This document shows positions 27,901-42,900 of a stretch of 64,000 nt of DNA, piece after piece. The position numbers and the translations under genes were made by a program. The notes below the pieces were generated by a model. That model saw only the letters and a list, made by a program, of their open reading frames with translations. It was not told the origin of the DNA and did not search any database. Origin of the DNA: Mactromeris polynyma (taxonomy: Eukaryota; Mollusca; Bivalvia; Venerida; Mactridae). Within the stretch, counting starts at the first letter, position 1; every line of letters starts with the position of its first letter. The DNA is taken from positions 2,356,001 through 2,420,000 of the forward strand of contig JASFXZ010000015.1 of the NCBI GenBank assembly GCA_032209605.1, read 5' to 3'.

Positions 27901-30900
27901 TGTACCTGTTTCCTATCTGACCAGTAATGGACCTGTTCCGTATCTGACCAGTAGTGTACCTGTTTCCTATCTGACCAGTAGTGTACCTGTTTCCTATCTG
28001 ACCAGTAGTGTACCTGTTTCCTATCTGACCAGTAGTGTACCTGTTTCCTATCTGACCAGTAGTGTACCTGTTTCCTATCTGACCAGTAATGGACCTGTTC
28101 CGTATCTGACAAGTAGTGGACCTGTTCTCTATCTGACCAGTAGTGGACCTGTTCCCTATCTGACCAGTAATGGACCTGTTTCCTATCTGACCAGTAGTGT
28201 ACCTGTTTCCTATCTGACCAGTAATGGACCTGTTCCGTATCTGACAAGTAGTGGACCTGTTCTCTATCTGACCAGTAGTGGACCTGTTTCCTATCTGACC
28301 AGTAGTGTACCTGTTTCCTATCTGACCAGTAGTGTACCTGTTTCCTATCTGACCAGTAATGGACCTGTTCCGTATCTGACCAGTAGTGTACCTGTTTCCT
28401 ATCTGACCAGTAGTGTACCTGTTTCCTATCTGACCAGTAGTGTACCTGTTTCCTATCTGACCAGTAGTGTACCTGTTTCCTATCTGACCAGTAGTGTACC
28501 TGTTTCCTATCTGACCAGTAATGGACCTGTTCCGTATCTGACAAGTAGTGGACCTGTTCTCTATCTGACCAGTAGTGGACCTGTTCCCTATCTGACCAGT
28601 AATGGACCTGTTCCTTATCTGACCAGTAGTGGACCTGTTCCCTATCTGACCAGTAGTGGACCTGTTCCCTATCTGACCAGTAATGGACCTGTTCCTTATC
28701 TGACCAGTAGTGGACCTGTTCCTTATCTGACCAGTAATGGGCCTGTTCCTTATCTGACCAGTAGTGGACCTGTTCCATATCTGACCAGTAATGGGCCTGT
28801 TCCTTATCTGACCAGTAGTGGACCTGTTCCCTATCTGACCAGTAATGGGCCTGTTCCTTATCTGACCAGTAGTGGACCTGTTCCCTATCTGACCAGTAAT
28901 GGGCCTGTTCCTTATCTGACCAGTAGTGGACCTGTTCCCTATCTGACCAGTAATGGACCTGTTCCTTATCTGACCAGTAGTGGACCTGTTCCTTATCTGA
29001 CCAGTAATGGGCCTGTTCCTTATCTGACCAGTAGTGTACCTGTTCCATATCTGACCAGTAGTGGACCTGTCCCCTATCTGACCAGTAATGGACCTCTTCC
29101 CTATCTGACCAGAAGTGTACCTGTTCCATATCTGACCAGTAGTGGACCTGTTCCCTATCTGACCAGTAATGGGCCTGTTCCCTATCTGACCAGAAGTGTA
29201 CCTGTTCCATATCTGACCAGTAGTGGACCTGTCCCCTATCTGACCAGTAATGGACCTCTTCCCTATCTGACCAGAAGTGTACCTGTTCCATATCTGACCA
29301 GAAGTGTACCTGTTCCATATCTGACCAGTAGTGGACCTGTTCCCTATCTGACCAGTAATGGGCCTGTTCCCTATCTGACCAGAAGTGTACCTGTTCCATA
29401 TCTGACCAGTAATGGACCTGTCCCCTATCTGACCAGTAATGGACCTCTTCCCTATCTGACCAGAAGTGTACCTGTTCCATATCTGACCAGTAGTGGACCT
29501 GTTCCCTATCTGACCAGTAATGGGCCTGTTCCCTATCTGACCAGAAGTGTACCTGTTCCCTATCTGACCAGAAGTGTACCTGTTCCCTATCTGACCAGTA
29601 ATGGACCTGTTTCCTATCTGACCAGTAATGGGCCTGTTCCCTATCTGACCAGAAGTGGACCTGTTCCGTATCTGACCAGTAATGGACCTGTTTCCTATCT
29701 GACCAGTAATGGGCCTGTTCCCTATCTGACCAGTAATGGGCCTGTTCCCTATCTGACCAGTAATGGGCCTGTTCCCTATCTGACCAGTAATGGGCCTGTT
29801 CCCTATCTGACCAGTAGTGGACCTGTTCCCTATCTGACCAGAAGTGTACCTGTTCCCTATCTGACCAGAAGTGTACCTGTTCCCTATCTGACCAGTAGTG
29901 GACCTGTTCCCTATCTGACCAGTAATGGGCCTGTTCCCTATCTGACCAGTAGTGGACCCATCCCAAATAGTTGATGCTATAAGACATCTGATAGAAGGCA
30001 ATTTTGGCATTTCTTGGATATTTCATGACATTGTGATTATAGGTTGAAACTGTTAAGCTTAAATTAGGGTTAAGGGTTATGGTTTTGGGGATCCAAACTC
30101 CCTAACCCTATAAGCTTTTTGAAAAGTTGCAATGTCCAAACAGTTATTCAGTTCCTGTAAAGAAGTCATTTACAATAGTTTTTGCACCAAGTTAATAAAT
30201 TCAAAGAAGCCAAACTGCTACAGTATCCTTGCTTACTAAATTTCAGAAAAAAATAATAAGTAAAAAATTAAGACACTAGGAAAAACTAATATTATAGAAA
30301 ACACAAAGGCTAGGAATTTTACTAAACATGGCCCCTCAATCTTTAGAAAAAAATCCGTTTATTGGGACTGATTAATTTTATGAGCTTGAATGTTCTCCCA
30401 GTAAAAAGGAAATTTTCACCGCATAAAATATGTTTCCATGAAATTCAGGAGAATGTTAGGAGAATAAAGTGACACTCTCGCTAATGTATTATGCAGTAAA
30501 AAATGTGAAAATGTGCAAAAAATGCACTGCTCCTGTTTTCTAGAGATTTTAATTGGATTTTAATTATACATTGCATGTTATGGTTTTCAATTCTAATAGT
30601 TGGAGACATTCGTTTTAAGTCGAGACGTTTGATGGAAATACTTGTCTTTAAAATGCCACTTAAACATCAATCAAGTGCTTCAAGTCATGTGACCATAGGG
30701 GGGGCCACATGATTGTGTGTCGTAATGACCTGTTATTGTGTATGAAAACATAAAATTAGTGGTCTAGACATGGTAGATTATTGGCTGAATATTATTGTTC
30801 TCTCTGGTCATACTTCCTGCTTCCGTGTATTATATAGTTTTCTGTGCTCTGCAATTTTTATTTTTTCCTCTTTTTTTTCCTTTTTTTTCTTTCTTTTCTT

Positions 30901-33900
30901 TTTTTCTTTCTTTTCTTTTTTTCTTATTTTTAAGACAATTTAAAAATTGTTATTTGCTCACAGAAGATAAGGCTACTTTTGGGTTGAAGCCCTGAAACAC
31001 TGCTGGTCAACTATGGGCAACTAACACCATCCAATTATCCTGTAGATGCTGGGTTGATCTTTATTCTGATCTGTATAATGTTGTAGACTGTGTGTGATTT
31101 CTGTTTTCTCAATACTATAGACCATTCTTTACAGGAAATCATTATGGCATTGGACAATTCTTTCAAATTCATTCTTTCGAATTTTGTTGGTTACTAATTT
31201 TAAAAGGTATCGGTTTTTGAAGAGAGAATTTTTTACCCGTTTTAATCAATTTTAGGCATAAGCTGTAAAGGTCAGCCCCATTTCAAGGGGATAAAAACTT
31301 GCATCCGTCCTAGGCATTCACTTGAAATGTTGCCCCAGTTCAGAGGAATGAAGTCGTACACGTTGTATTGCATTACAGGTGTGCATAACATTTCTAGAGG
31401 TTATGAACATTCTGTAGGTAACATTAAGAAATAGTAATAATTTCAATATTTTGTTATGGATGGAAGCATAAATTCCCAATCTTAAAATTATTTTAGCTTA
31501 TAACAGGGTTAAAATGGCTTACACTCAATATCATTCCCAAATTAGCTGTAAAATTGTACATTTGTCTGAGCTTGTGCATATGTCTGGAAGGCATCATAAC
31601 ATTGGAACCAGTCTAAATCTGTTTTTCTTTTTCATAGACTGCGTCTGGTTAATTATCCCTAATAATTATAAAGTAGACAAAAGGAACATAGAAGAGGCCA
31701 AAGAATGATAGGAAAGCATTGATTTCTTTTATACAGTCAATTATATAAACATATCTCCAAGTGTATTCACATGTTTTGTGCTCTTTCTCTCAGCTATGTA
31801 AAACATTCCAGTAGAGGGAGATGTATTCTTCATGAAGGGTGCTTGCAATAATTTGAAGTTTTGTGTCTTTGCAAGATTAGGGATAATTATACTCAGGCGT
31901 GTACAATGTGTTAGTAATGGTGTTTACTTAAGACTCTGGTGTAGTGGTTAGCAAAACGGACCGGCAATCCGTAGACTTGGGTTCGATTCCCGGTAGCGCC
32001 ATTGACCGATTTTTCGTGTTTTTCAAACATGACTTTATTTCTTAATAGATCCATAAATACAGAATTTCCCTCTGATACAAACAAGAGAGTACAATGAAGG
32101 CCGTCCTTAAACACTGTTTGTTTGGCATGAGCCTATCTGCTCCTGTAAATGGCCCCTAAGCTTTGCAAATAGTGTGTTTGCATTATGAAAATACATAAGG
32201 TTTATATTCCAAAGTCATATCTACAGTTACTGAAGCAATATATTGTGGTACATATTGCAATTTGTTGTATTGATGTATTGCAATATCTTATTGTACACTT
32301 CAGTGGTGTTGTGACACCCATTCATTATACATTGTATAACAATTTATGGGGGAGTTTTAGTGGAGTGAGACCTTTACTTTTAGTGAAATCTGACCTTTAC
32401 TTTTAGTGAAATCTGACCTTTACTTTTAGTGGAATGTGACCTTTACCATAAGTGGAATTTGACCTCTTCAGTTACATTACACTGACATGCTAGAGCTGAT
32501 AGCACTGTGTGGATGTATTGTATTACTTCAATGTACATAGGAAATGTCAGAGCTATTACAACTGTACTTATTCCCCAGTTGTGGTGAATTAATTGTGTGG
32601 GAACTGATTGCAATTTGTGATAAAACAGGAGTTTGGTTATAAGACCGTAATTACTGTATAAACAGTGCAACCTCTCCATAGCAACACGTTTTTGGGAGAC
32701 TTAAATTTTGGCTGTTGGCTGTTGTTTAGAGGTGGTTGCTTTAGAGAGGTTAAATTGATAGTAATTCTCATAACAGGAAAAATTGATTTTGTTGTTGAAG
32801 GGAGGTTGTTTCTCTTGAGAGATTAAGTTAATATGACATAGAAAATCGATTCTTTTTGTTGAAGAGAGGTTGTTTGCTGTATAGTAATTAATTTAATTCT
32901 TAAGACATGGAAAATCATTTCTTTTGTTGAAGAGAGGTTGTTGCTCTAGAGAGATTAAGTTAATTCTTAAGACATAGAAAATCAATTATTTTATTGATTT
33001 GAGAGGTTATTGCTCTAGAGAGATTAAGTTAATTCTTACCACATAGAAAATCAATTATTTTATTGAAGAGAAGGTTATTGCTCTAGAGAGATTAAGTTTA
33101 TTCTTAAGACATAGAAATCAATTATTTTATTGAAGAGAGGTTGTTGCTCTAGAGAGATTTTAAGTTAATTCTTAAGACATAGAAAATCAATTATTTTATT
33201 GAAGAGAGGTTGTTGCTCTAGAGAGATTTTAAGTTAATTCTTAAGACATAGAAAATCAATTATTTTATTGAAGAGAGGTTGTTGCTCTAGAGAGATTTTA
33301 AGTTAATTCTTAAGACATAGAAAATCAATTATTTTATTGAAGAGAGGTTATTGCTCTAGAGAGATTAAGTTAATTCTTAAGACATAGAAAATCAATTATT
33401 TTATTGAAGAGAGGTTATTGCTCTAGAGAGATTTTAAGTTAATTCTTAAGACATAGAAAATCAATTATTTTATTGAAGAGAGGTTGTTGCTCTAGAGATA
33501 TTTTAAGTTAATTCTTAAGTCTTAGAAAATCAATTATTTTATTGAAGAGAGGTTGTTGCTCTAGAGAGATTTTAAGTTAATTCTTAAGACATAGAAAATC
33601 AATTATTTTATTGAAGAGAGGTTGTTGCTCTAGAGAGATTTTAAGTTAATTCTTAAGACATAGACAATCAATTATTTTATTGAAGAGAGGTTGTTGCTCT
33701 AGAGAGATTTTAAGTTAATTTTTAAGACATAGAAAATCAATTATTTTATTGATTTGAGAGGTTATTGCTCTAGAGAGATTAAGTTAATTCTTACCACATA
33801 GAAAATCAATTATTTTATTGAAGAGAAGGTTATTGCTCTAGAGAGATTAAGTTTATTCTTAAGACATAGAAATCAATTATTTTATTGAAGAGAGGTTGTT

Positions 33901-36900
33901 GCTCTAGAGAGATTTTAAGTTAATTCTTAAGACTTAGAAAATCCTGATCTTAAGCTCCTGAGTGGTTTCATCATAAACTGTCTTTGAGAATGATTAGTGT
34001 ATTAGCCATGAGAACTTGATGCACAAACAACATTAAATAATTTTAAAACATGGCAAAAATATGTTGGGTTTAGAGTTGTCATCAACAGTCGGGAGCCGGT
34101 AAAATTATATGGTAATTTTAGCATCATCACCCGGCTATTTTTTACGTCTACCCTGCTGCTTCAAGAATTAGTGACATTCCTGGTATGGTGCTGCTCAACT
34201 CGAACATTTTGTGCATCATACACATGTATAAACCATTATTTTTTACTGTGGCCTTCATGCAAACAGCAGAAATTGTATCACAGTTAGCAGGTGGTCATGT
34301 TTGATATTGTTTCTGATTAACTCAATCTGGCTTGGCTTATCAGCATGTGTATACATGTTACAAAGACATATGTGTACATAACCCAAGCACCATTAAACAA
34401 ATGGTGTTAAATGTTTTATCTTAAAACAACACTATGCTGGAGTTGAAGCAGGTATTGAGTAAGCCTCGGATTATCTGTTTATCGCTTGAAACCAATATCA
34501 TCTCGCCTTTAGCCTTAGAACAACTTAGAGAGAGAGAAAGAAGAAAAATACAATTATTTGATTTCAGTCTGTTGTGGCTTATCAGTTAATCACAAAAAAA
34601 TTGATGTCCTTGTTATTTTGGCCTTAAATCTGTAACAACAGGGACAGAAAAATATTTGTCTGACTTTGCTTGGTTGTTGCTTGACGTAAACTAATATTTT
34701 GTGTAAGGTATCAGAGGCGGATCCACGATTTTAGGGTCTTAGGGGGACGTAACTTTTTTGGTTTTGCTCAAGCCTTATAAAATGGCAATGACTTGTTTAT
34801 AAACATCATCATGATAGAATATAATGCTACAATAAATCAGAATCGCTTATTTGAAAATCTTATAATTAAGGATATCTGTATATTTCCGTATTCATACTCA
34901 GACATACATGTAAGGTTGGGGAATTTTAGGGGGGCGCGCGCCGGGTGCGCCCCCCCCACCTGAATCCGCTAGTGGGTATGGAGTGGGATGCCCTCGACCC
35001 ACTCATACCTAGGGCAAGGAAAATAAATACCCTCTCAATCAAAAAAATAAAAATTGCACCTTCGGCCTCTGAACAATGCAGAGGAATATGCTTAGCTCCT
35101 TTTGTTTTGTATTTGCGTTTATTTATCGTCGCCACCGGTTTCCCATATGGGCGACGTCTCCAGAAGAATGTTAGTCATATTAGATTTTTGGAGGATAGTG
35201 CATGATACAGGAGATGCCCCAGTTCCAGAAACACCCCTGGTTCTTTTACGTGCTCGGTGTAAAGCATCATACACGGGACATCGGTTTTTTAAAGTTTCGT
35301 CCAAAAGACTTAGCTCATTAGAAAAGCATTGGGAATAAATATCTTTATTAATGTTGGCCTTACAAAAAAGAGGGATTTCAGTTGGCTTTGCTTATCAGCA
35401 AACATCAAAGGAACCTAATATCTGTATGAATCTGGCCTTAGATCAATAGAAAGGAAAGTTAATAATTATGATTGACTTATCAGTTAATCACCAGAAACTT
35501 AGATTATTATAGCTTGGATGAAGACAACAGATAATTCCAGCGCTTCTTGGCTTATCAGCAAATCACTGCATAAATTTGGCCTGAGAACCAAGTGAGAAAG
35601 GGAAATTTCAGAAATTCATGGCTTATCAGTTAATCGCAGGAAACAATATTTGTTATAACACTGGCCTTTGAACACTACAGAAAGAGAAATTACAATCATT
35701 CTGGGCTTATCAGTTAATCACAGGAAACAACTATTTGTTATAACACTGGCCTTTGAACACTACAGAAAGGGAAATTACAATCATTCTGGGCTTATCAGTT
35801 AATCACCGGAAACAACTATTTGTTATAACACTGGCCTTATAACACTACAGAAAGGGAAATTACAATCATTCTGGGCTTATCAGTTAATCACAGGAAACAA
35901 TATTTGTTATAACACTGGCCTTATAACACTACAGAAAGGGAAATTACAATCATTCTGGGCTTATCAGTTAATCACAGGAAACAATATTTGTTATAACACT
36001 GGCCTTTGAACACTTCAGAAAGGGAAATTACAATCATTCTGGGCTTATCAGTTAATCACAGGAAACAATATTTGTTATAACACTGGCCTTAGAACACTAC
36101 AGAAAGAGAAATTACAATCATTCTGGGCTTATCAGTTAATCACAGGAAACAATATTTGTTATAACACTGGCCTTCGAACACTACAGAAAGGGAAATTTCA
36201 GAAATTCATGGCTTATCAGTTAATCACAGGAAACAACTATTTGTTATAACACTGGCCTTAGAACACTACAGAAAGGGAAATTACAATCATTCTGGGCTTA
36301 TCAGTTAATCACAGGAAACAACTATTTGTTATAACACTGGCCTTAGAACACTACAGAAAGGGAAATTTCAGAAATTCATGGCTTATCAGTTAATCACAGG
36401 AAACATCTATTTGTTATAACACTGGCCTTAGAACACTACAGAAAGGGAAATTTCAGAAATTCATGGCTTATCAGTTAATCACAGGAAACAACTATTTGTT
36501 ATAACACTGGCCTTAGAACACTACAGAAAGGGAAATTACAATCATATGTTCAGATGTTTATCTGTCTGTTGGACTTTTCAGCAAATGTTCTGTAGTCAGT
36601 TATACGGTATTCTGATAAATACCCAACAACACTAGTGGTGTGTATTTTCTGTTGTTTATAAATCTCGGCTTGGATTTATGTTGTGTTATGTTGTTATCTT
36701 GTGAGAACACATTTCTGGATTATATTCTACAAGGTTGATAGCTTGTTGTTGAAGGATTAAATGTGCAGCATCCATTTGTGTAGGTTTAGAAAGTGAATTA
36801 GCAGCTCATCATTAGGGCACTCATACACATACCCATGTAATATAATGCATTATGAAAAGTGTTTAGGGGTAGATTTTAAGATTAATTTTTGATCGATTTG

Positions 36901-39900
36901 GTGTTTTCCAGTGTTCTACCACAGGAGGCCGGTGCGTACCCATGACATTTAAAACCCGTATTGAAAAAGTGATAAAAATCGGTTGAGAAATGGCTTTGAA
37001 AAGTACGTCAAAGCAAATGTGTGTATATATTTTCATTGTAATATGTATGAAGTTGGACACCTTTATCTTACTATAAGAACAGAGTGAAACAAAATATATT
37101 TTTTTCAATGCGGGTTTTAAATGTCATGGCTACGCACCGGCCACCTGTGTGTTTTACGCTTAATATACATCATTTTACGGGGTTCATATCGTCTCAAAAA
37201 GTTTTTAAAATAATTGAAAAAATCCTGAAAAGTTAAATCGTCCTCAGAAGTTCTTGTTTTAGGTCATACTTAATCAGTCCTTAAAAATGCTAAACATTAC
37301 TGAATGTATGTAAAAAAATTGTTATTCCTTCACTGCCAGATTATGTATATCCCTTAGTAAGTTGTTGAAATGAAGTCTGCTGTTTTTGGTTGTATCTCAG
37401 ATAAATTGTAAATTGTTTACATTTTAAAGTATTTTTTTTCCAAATGATTTTAAGGATTACATCAATGGAGCCAGTTGGATTTGGCATGTGAGACTTTGTG
37501 TTATATGGTAATACATGATTCACATTTTTGTTGTTGTTATTTTGTGTTGTGGAAGCAGTGGTGGTGGTGGTTATGATTACTATTTGATGGTAACAACAAC
37601 ATGCAGATTATATAATGTTGTTGTTACAATGACTTCTTGCTAATTTCCCTTGTTGTTTGATGGTTTTTTATTCCCCCCCCCCCCCTTCGAATATTGGTTT
37701 GCATTTGTCTTTTCATTTCCGATCAATAACTCAAGAACCCCTTGACCTATTATCCTCAAACTTGGTCCACACATTCATCTTGGGTAGCAAAGGAACCCTT
37801 TTGATTTTGGGGTCAATGGGTCAAAGGTCAAGGTCACAAGGGGCATATTGTTTTACAAACATCTCTTGTTGTTGTTGTTGTTATGTTGTGGCAGCTGAGT
37901 GGTGATGGTGATAAGTACTGTTTTAAAATCTTTATTTATCCAAGGTTTAGCACAGGTCTTGAAAAGACCTTGAATTTGATGCCCACTCCTTGAAAACTAC
38001 TTGAAATTGTAACTGCCTAAAACTCCTTAAAAAGTACTTGAATTTTGAATAAAAAACACAAACATTTTGGTGAGTTGCCCTTCAATTCTTCTGCTGCAAA
38101 TAGAAAAAGGACAAATGATAAAAAAAATGCGAAAAAAATGACAGAGCTATTTACGACAGGGCCGAGTAGGCGATAGTATGGTTGTACAGTACGGAACGGT
38201 AGTCAATAGGTTTTATGCCCTTTTAAAGAGTAATTTTTCTCCGTGTTGCAGTGATGGTCATCTTGGGGGGGGGGCCTAAACTTAAAAAATACACTGGATC
38301 CCTTCTTCTCTTACCGAAAAAGTCTACATTTTTAGTCCTTGAAAATGGGAAAAAAGTACTTGAAAAGTCCTTAAAAATAACTTGATATTTTTAGGGGAAG
38401 TTATGTATGAACCTGTATCGTTATTGTTATGATAACTTCTGGCAAACTTTCCTTGTTGTTGTTGTTTTTGTTGGGTATATTTTGTCTCTGCACTTAACTT
38501 GCCGACTTTCAACTGTTGTAAATGTTCCTAGTGTGCAAGATTATGTATGTATGATATGTAAGATACATTTGCATAATGAGACCTTATTATATTACTTGAG
38601 AGATAAAGACTGGTAAATGGTCACCAATTTATAGCTCTGGTGCTTTTGTGAATATTTGTGTGTTGTTTCTTCTGTTTGCTCAGGGTTACATTGCGGAATA
38701 AAGGGCAGTAGTCTTAGAGAATTTTTTTACGTGTGTGCTCCACTCACATTTTTTGATTCAAACCTTACTCCTCTGGGTGTTAACTCTATCCATGCAGGTC
38801 TGGAATGCAGGTCCTGCAATGCAGGTTTTTATCCTGTCCATGCAGGTCTGGAATGCAGGACTTTATCCTGTACAGGCAGGTCTGGAATGCAGGATTTTAT
38901 TCTGTACAGACAGGTCTGGAATGCAGATTTTTATCCTGTGCAGGCAGGTCTGGAATGCAGGTCTTGATCCTGTGCAGGCAGGTCTGGAATGCAGGTTTTT
39001 ATCCTGTGCAGGCAGGTCTGGAATGCAGGTCTTTATCCTGTGCAGACTGGTCTCGAATGCATGAGGTCTTTATCCTGTGCAGGCCGGTCTGGAATGCAGG
39101 TCTTTATCCTGTCCAGGCCGGTCTGGAATGCAGGTTTTTATCCTGTCCATGCAGGTCTGGAATGCAGGTCTTTATCCTGTGCAGGCAGGTCTGGAATGCA
39201 GGTTTTTATCTAGTCCAGGCAGGTCTGGAATGCAGGTCTTTATCCTGTGCAGACAGGTCTGGAATGCAGGTTTTTATCCTATCCAGGCAGGTCTGGAATG
39301 CAGGTTTTTATCTTATCCAGGCAGGTCTGGAATGCAGGTTTTTATCCTGCCCTGAGAACAGTTTTGACATTTACAGTCTTTGGAAGAGAAAATGTAGAAG
39401 GGGGTAGCAGAGACCAAATTTAGGGTGTAAATGCACAGTTTTGGTGGCCCCATACTCTGATATGTTTTCAGTGACGACCTTCTAGAGAAATTGCAGAAGT
39501 GGAAAGAGTATATTATGTGTTGTGTATGTTTTCTTGCATCTGGTTAATATACAGTTTGTATTGGTGGTGTGGTAAATATCTTGGAAATAGGAATCTGATT
39601 TGTCTGTGTTGTTGTCAAGAAGCTCTCTGTAATAAAACATTATTGATGGGTCTCATAAATTTTCTTGAGACAATGTCAATTGTTCTATAAGATGTTGGTG
39701 CTTGTCATCAGTGTAAAGATTATTCACCACAATTGACTTGTTAATCTGTTAACTTCCTCAATTATAGTTTGTGTCACATGCTTTCCGTCAATTGTTTGAG
39801 TTGTTTGTCATGTTTTCCTTGTTTTGAAATGGTTTTCTAATCAAAGTACTGTAGGCCCTTATTGAACATTTTCATCTCTTCTCAGATGGCTATAACTATG

Positions 39901-42900
39901 GTAGTTTCAAACGAACCCAAATTGCATTTCATCTTGCAAAATGCTATCCTGTTTATTACACAATTTGTCCAAATCAGGGAAATAAAAAATATTTGTTCAG
40001 CAAGAATATCATACCTTACCAGATATTTCTACATTGATAAATTACATAAATTGTTGCCTCTTTAATCCAGACATAACACATCTAGAAAAACATATCATTG
40101 TTAAACTAAACAGATACTGTAACATTGCTATATCCATTAAGTATTTACCTTTGTCACCCATCTGCTTCCCCTATTAACTAGTAATGTACTGTTCCAGATT
40201 CACATATGGATTATTCCATTATAGAAAATAAGGTAATGGATGACTCAGTTACAAAATGCAGAATCAGAATGAGTTCATTGTGGAGTACCAGGTGAAACTT
40301 GTTAATTTCCTACCTGGATTTTTTACTGTGATAATGTCTTAGGCATTACTGCATTTAATTAACCTAACTGTCAGTTTAGGCAATAGAATAAAGATTAGTG
40401 GCATCTTGTCCTAATTTTCATACATGTGAATGAAGTTACACACTGGAAATACTTAAAACAAAGTTGGCGCCTCTCAGTGGCCAAATGGTTATGGTAAACC
40501 AACTTCAAACCACTTGCCCCTCACTGCTGCAGATTCAAACCCTACCTGGCATGTAGCATTTATATGTGAGAAAGTTATCCAGCTGACTTACAGAAGATTG
40601 ATGGTTCTACCAATGTGCTTACCCAGGGTTCCCCTTGGTGCTCAAGCATCATTTTGATCATGTTGACCAGATTTTACCATTTTATAGACAAAATATCTAT
40701 AATTTAGATGAAAAGTGACCCTTCAGCCAGAATCCTTAGCTTTTTGGAAATTCCAGGGTCAAACGGAATGCCTGTTACCTTAGTATGTTCAAAGTATTGC
40801 TAAAATACCTGGGGTCTTCCTCTACCGAAATAGATCGAATATTTACTACATGTACTGATTGTATATACGTGACTTAAAGGACCGATACCGAATCAAAGGG
40901 CTGAAAGCACTGTAGTTGTTCGGTATTGAACACTGGTTTTGTATTCAAAATTTCCAGATTCACAGAAAGTACGAATCATTATTGTCCATTGTTGAACCAT
41001 TAAACTTAATTGCGCAGTAAGGATTAAGGCATTGCGACTGTCGAAAATACTGAACAACTAAAAATAACAATTGGCATTACATCTTAGCTCCTGCCCCCTA
41101 AGATAAAGCCCTAAAAACGAGACTTTTTTATGTTAGATGAAGCAACGAACATCAAGGACATGAACCTCATAGTTTATATTTCTGTTCTTTTACAAAATTG
41201 GCAGAGAGAAAGAAGCCATGTTGTAATTGTATGGGATGGACCAAGTAATGTTCAGTACACAAAGAAATGCGTACATTCTTTAGATCTTTATTCATAATAG
41301 TGTTGAGAATTTGTATACAAAATGATTCAATCACACAAAAAATTCATCAAGATGTACCTGTACATGCTAGCATCATAGGTATGTAATGTCTGTTTTGATG
41401 GCTTATACTTTCCTCTTAATAAGTCGTTGCAAATTATTAATGAACTTCAGTCTTTAATTAGTACTAGACATAAAAATAATATATCAAAGAAATCGTGTTT
41501 TCAGTCATTAATTCATTTTTGCTAAGGCATCTCAGTGGTTCAGACATTGTGACGCTGAGACTGAAAATGTGCAGCCAGACCAGGGCTTGCACCCAGGACC
41601 AATTACTTACAGGACAACTGCCATACCAACTAAGCTGAGTTTACTATCAATTCTAGCTCTAGAGAGGTAGAATTTTGAAAATTCACCAACAGCCAAAATT
41701 AGAATCTATTTGTAGAATTGGAACCACCATTAAAATCGATAAATAGAATCAGAACCTCCATGAAAATCTATAAATAGAATCAGAACCTCCATGAAAATCT
41801 ATAAATAGCATCATTACCTCCATGAAAATCTATAGATAGAATCAGAACCTCCATTAAAATCTCTTAATAACTCAGAGCCTTCATTAATTAAAGACTAAAA
41901 GGTGTTGCTATGGAGAGATTGCACTGTAATAAATTTCAAGAAGCATTACAGCCTTTGGTTTGTACTGTACATGACCCTATATGTTTATATGACTTGTGCA
42001 TGAAGCATAAACACACAACTAAATGAACGTTTAGATGTAAACAAACTTGAATATTTCATGCCCATGTAAACAAAGAACAAATGATGAATAAGTTCAGTAT
42101 TGAACGATTGATAGATCTTTTAAGATAAGTTATTTTGAGGTATTTGATTAAAGAATATATTATAAAATTATGGTTAAGAAAAACTCTGCTGGTTTTGCTG
42201 ATATGCCTGTCTATTATCATTAAGTATAAACACTCCATTGAAGATACTGTAATAGTGTTTATAATTTCCGAAAATAATCAACTTGAAGCTGGTATGCCAT
42301 GTGTTTTATCAGCAGGCTAGTATCTATCCTCGTTATTTTTGCCAGTCTTTTGTTGAGGGTATTACTGTTTTATATTTGAAGATTTTTGCATTTTCCATTA
42401 GGTTTGGATGATAAAGTTTATGTTGAAGAGAGATTAAGTTGTTACCGGGAACACCACATACATCAGACTATGCCTCCCCATGCAGACCCCAGGGAAACAA
42501 AAGTCTACAACACATTAGGCACTTAGGTTGTGCAATGGTAAACATGTATGGGGTGCAAGGAATGGTATGGCTATAGACATCAAAAACAAATATGGAGAAT
42601 TTAGGAGGACAACAAGGGTTGGGGGGGGAGTTTATTGGATGGAATACATCACAACACAAGTCAAGAAAGACGGCAACAATAGGTAGAAAGGGGGGGACAT
42701 GAACATGAATATTATCTCAAATAAAAGAGCTGCACATGGGGAAACTGGGGGACTTAACATACATCTAAAAACTGAATTAGGAATAATAACCAAATAGCAA
42801 TTTATAGCCTTGGAATTTGATTTCAGTCTCAAAACTCGTTTAGATAGAGAGATATTTATAATGAGTTATTGTATGTAATAACATTTCCCACTCCATTAAT

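Noticed and set aside
27566..30026. Three overlapping ~780-808-codon open frames on both strands
   Set aside because: All arise from a 27-bp array whose unit lacks stops in those frames; there are no splice context, domain or non-repetitive coding parts. Kept as a repeat, with the lack of indels noted as a finding.
35119..35335. Minus-strand protein-like fragment ([13 protein letters not shown]..)
   Set aside because: Possibly from a transposon, but I could not assign a family; recorded only as part of a low-confidence insertion.
35380..36545. CRISPR-like array of regular repeats
   Set aside because: The whole unit repeats; there are no unique spacers, and this is animal intronic DNA. The same holds for the other arrays.
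38656..39407. Overlapping Cys-rich open frames up to 200 codons
   Set aside because: By-products of the 34-bp array; each + frame reads the same text in rotation.
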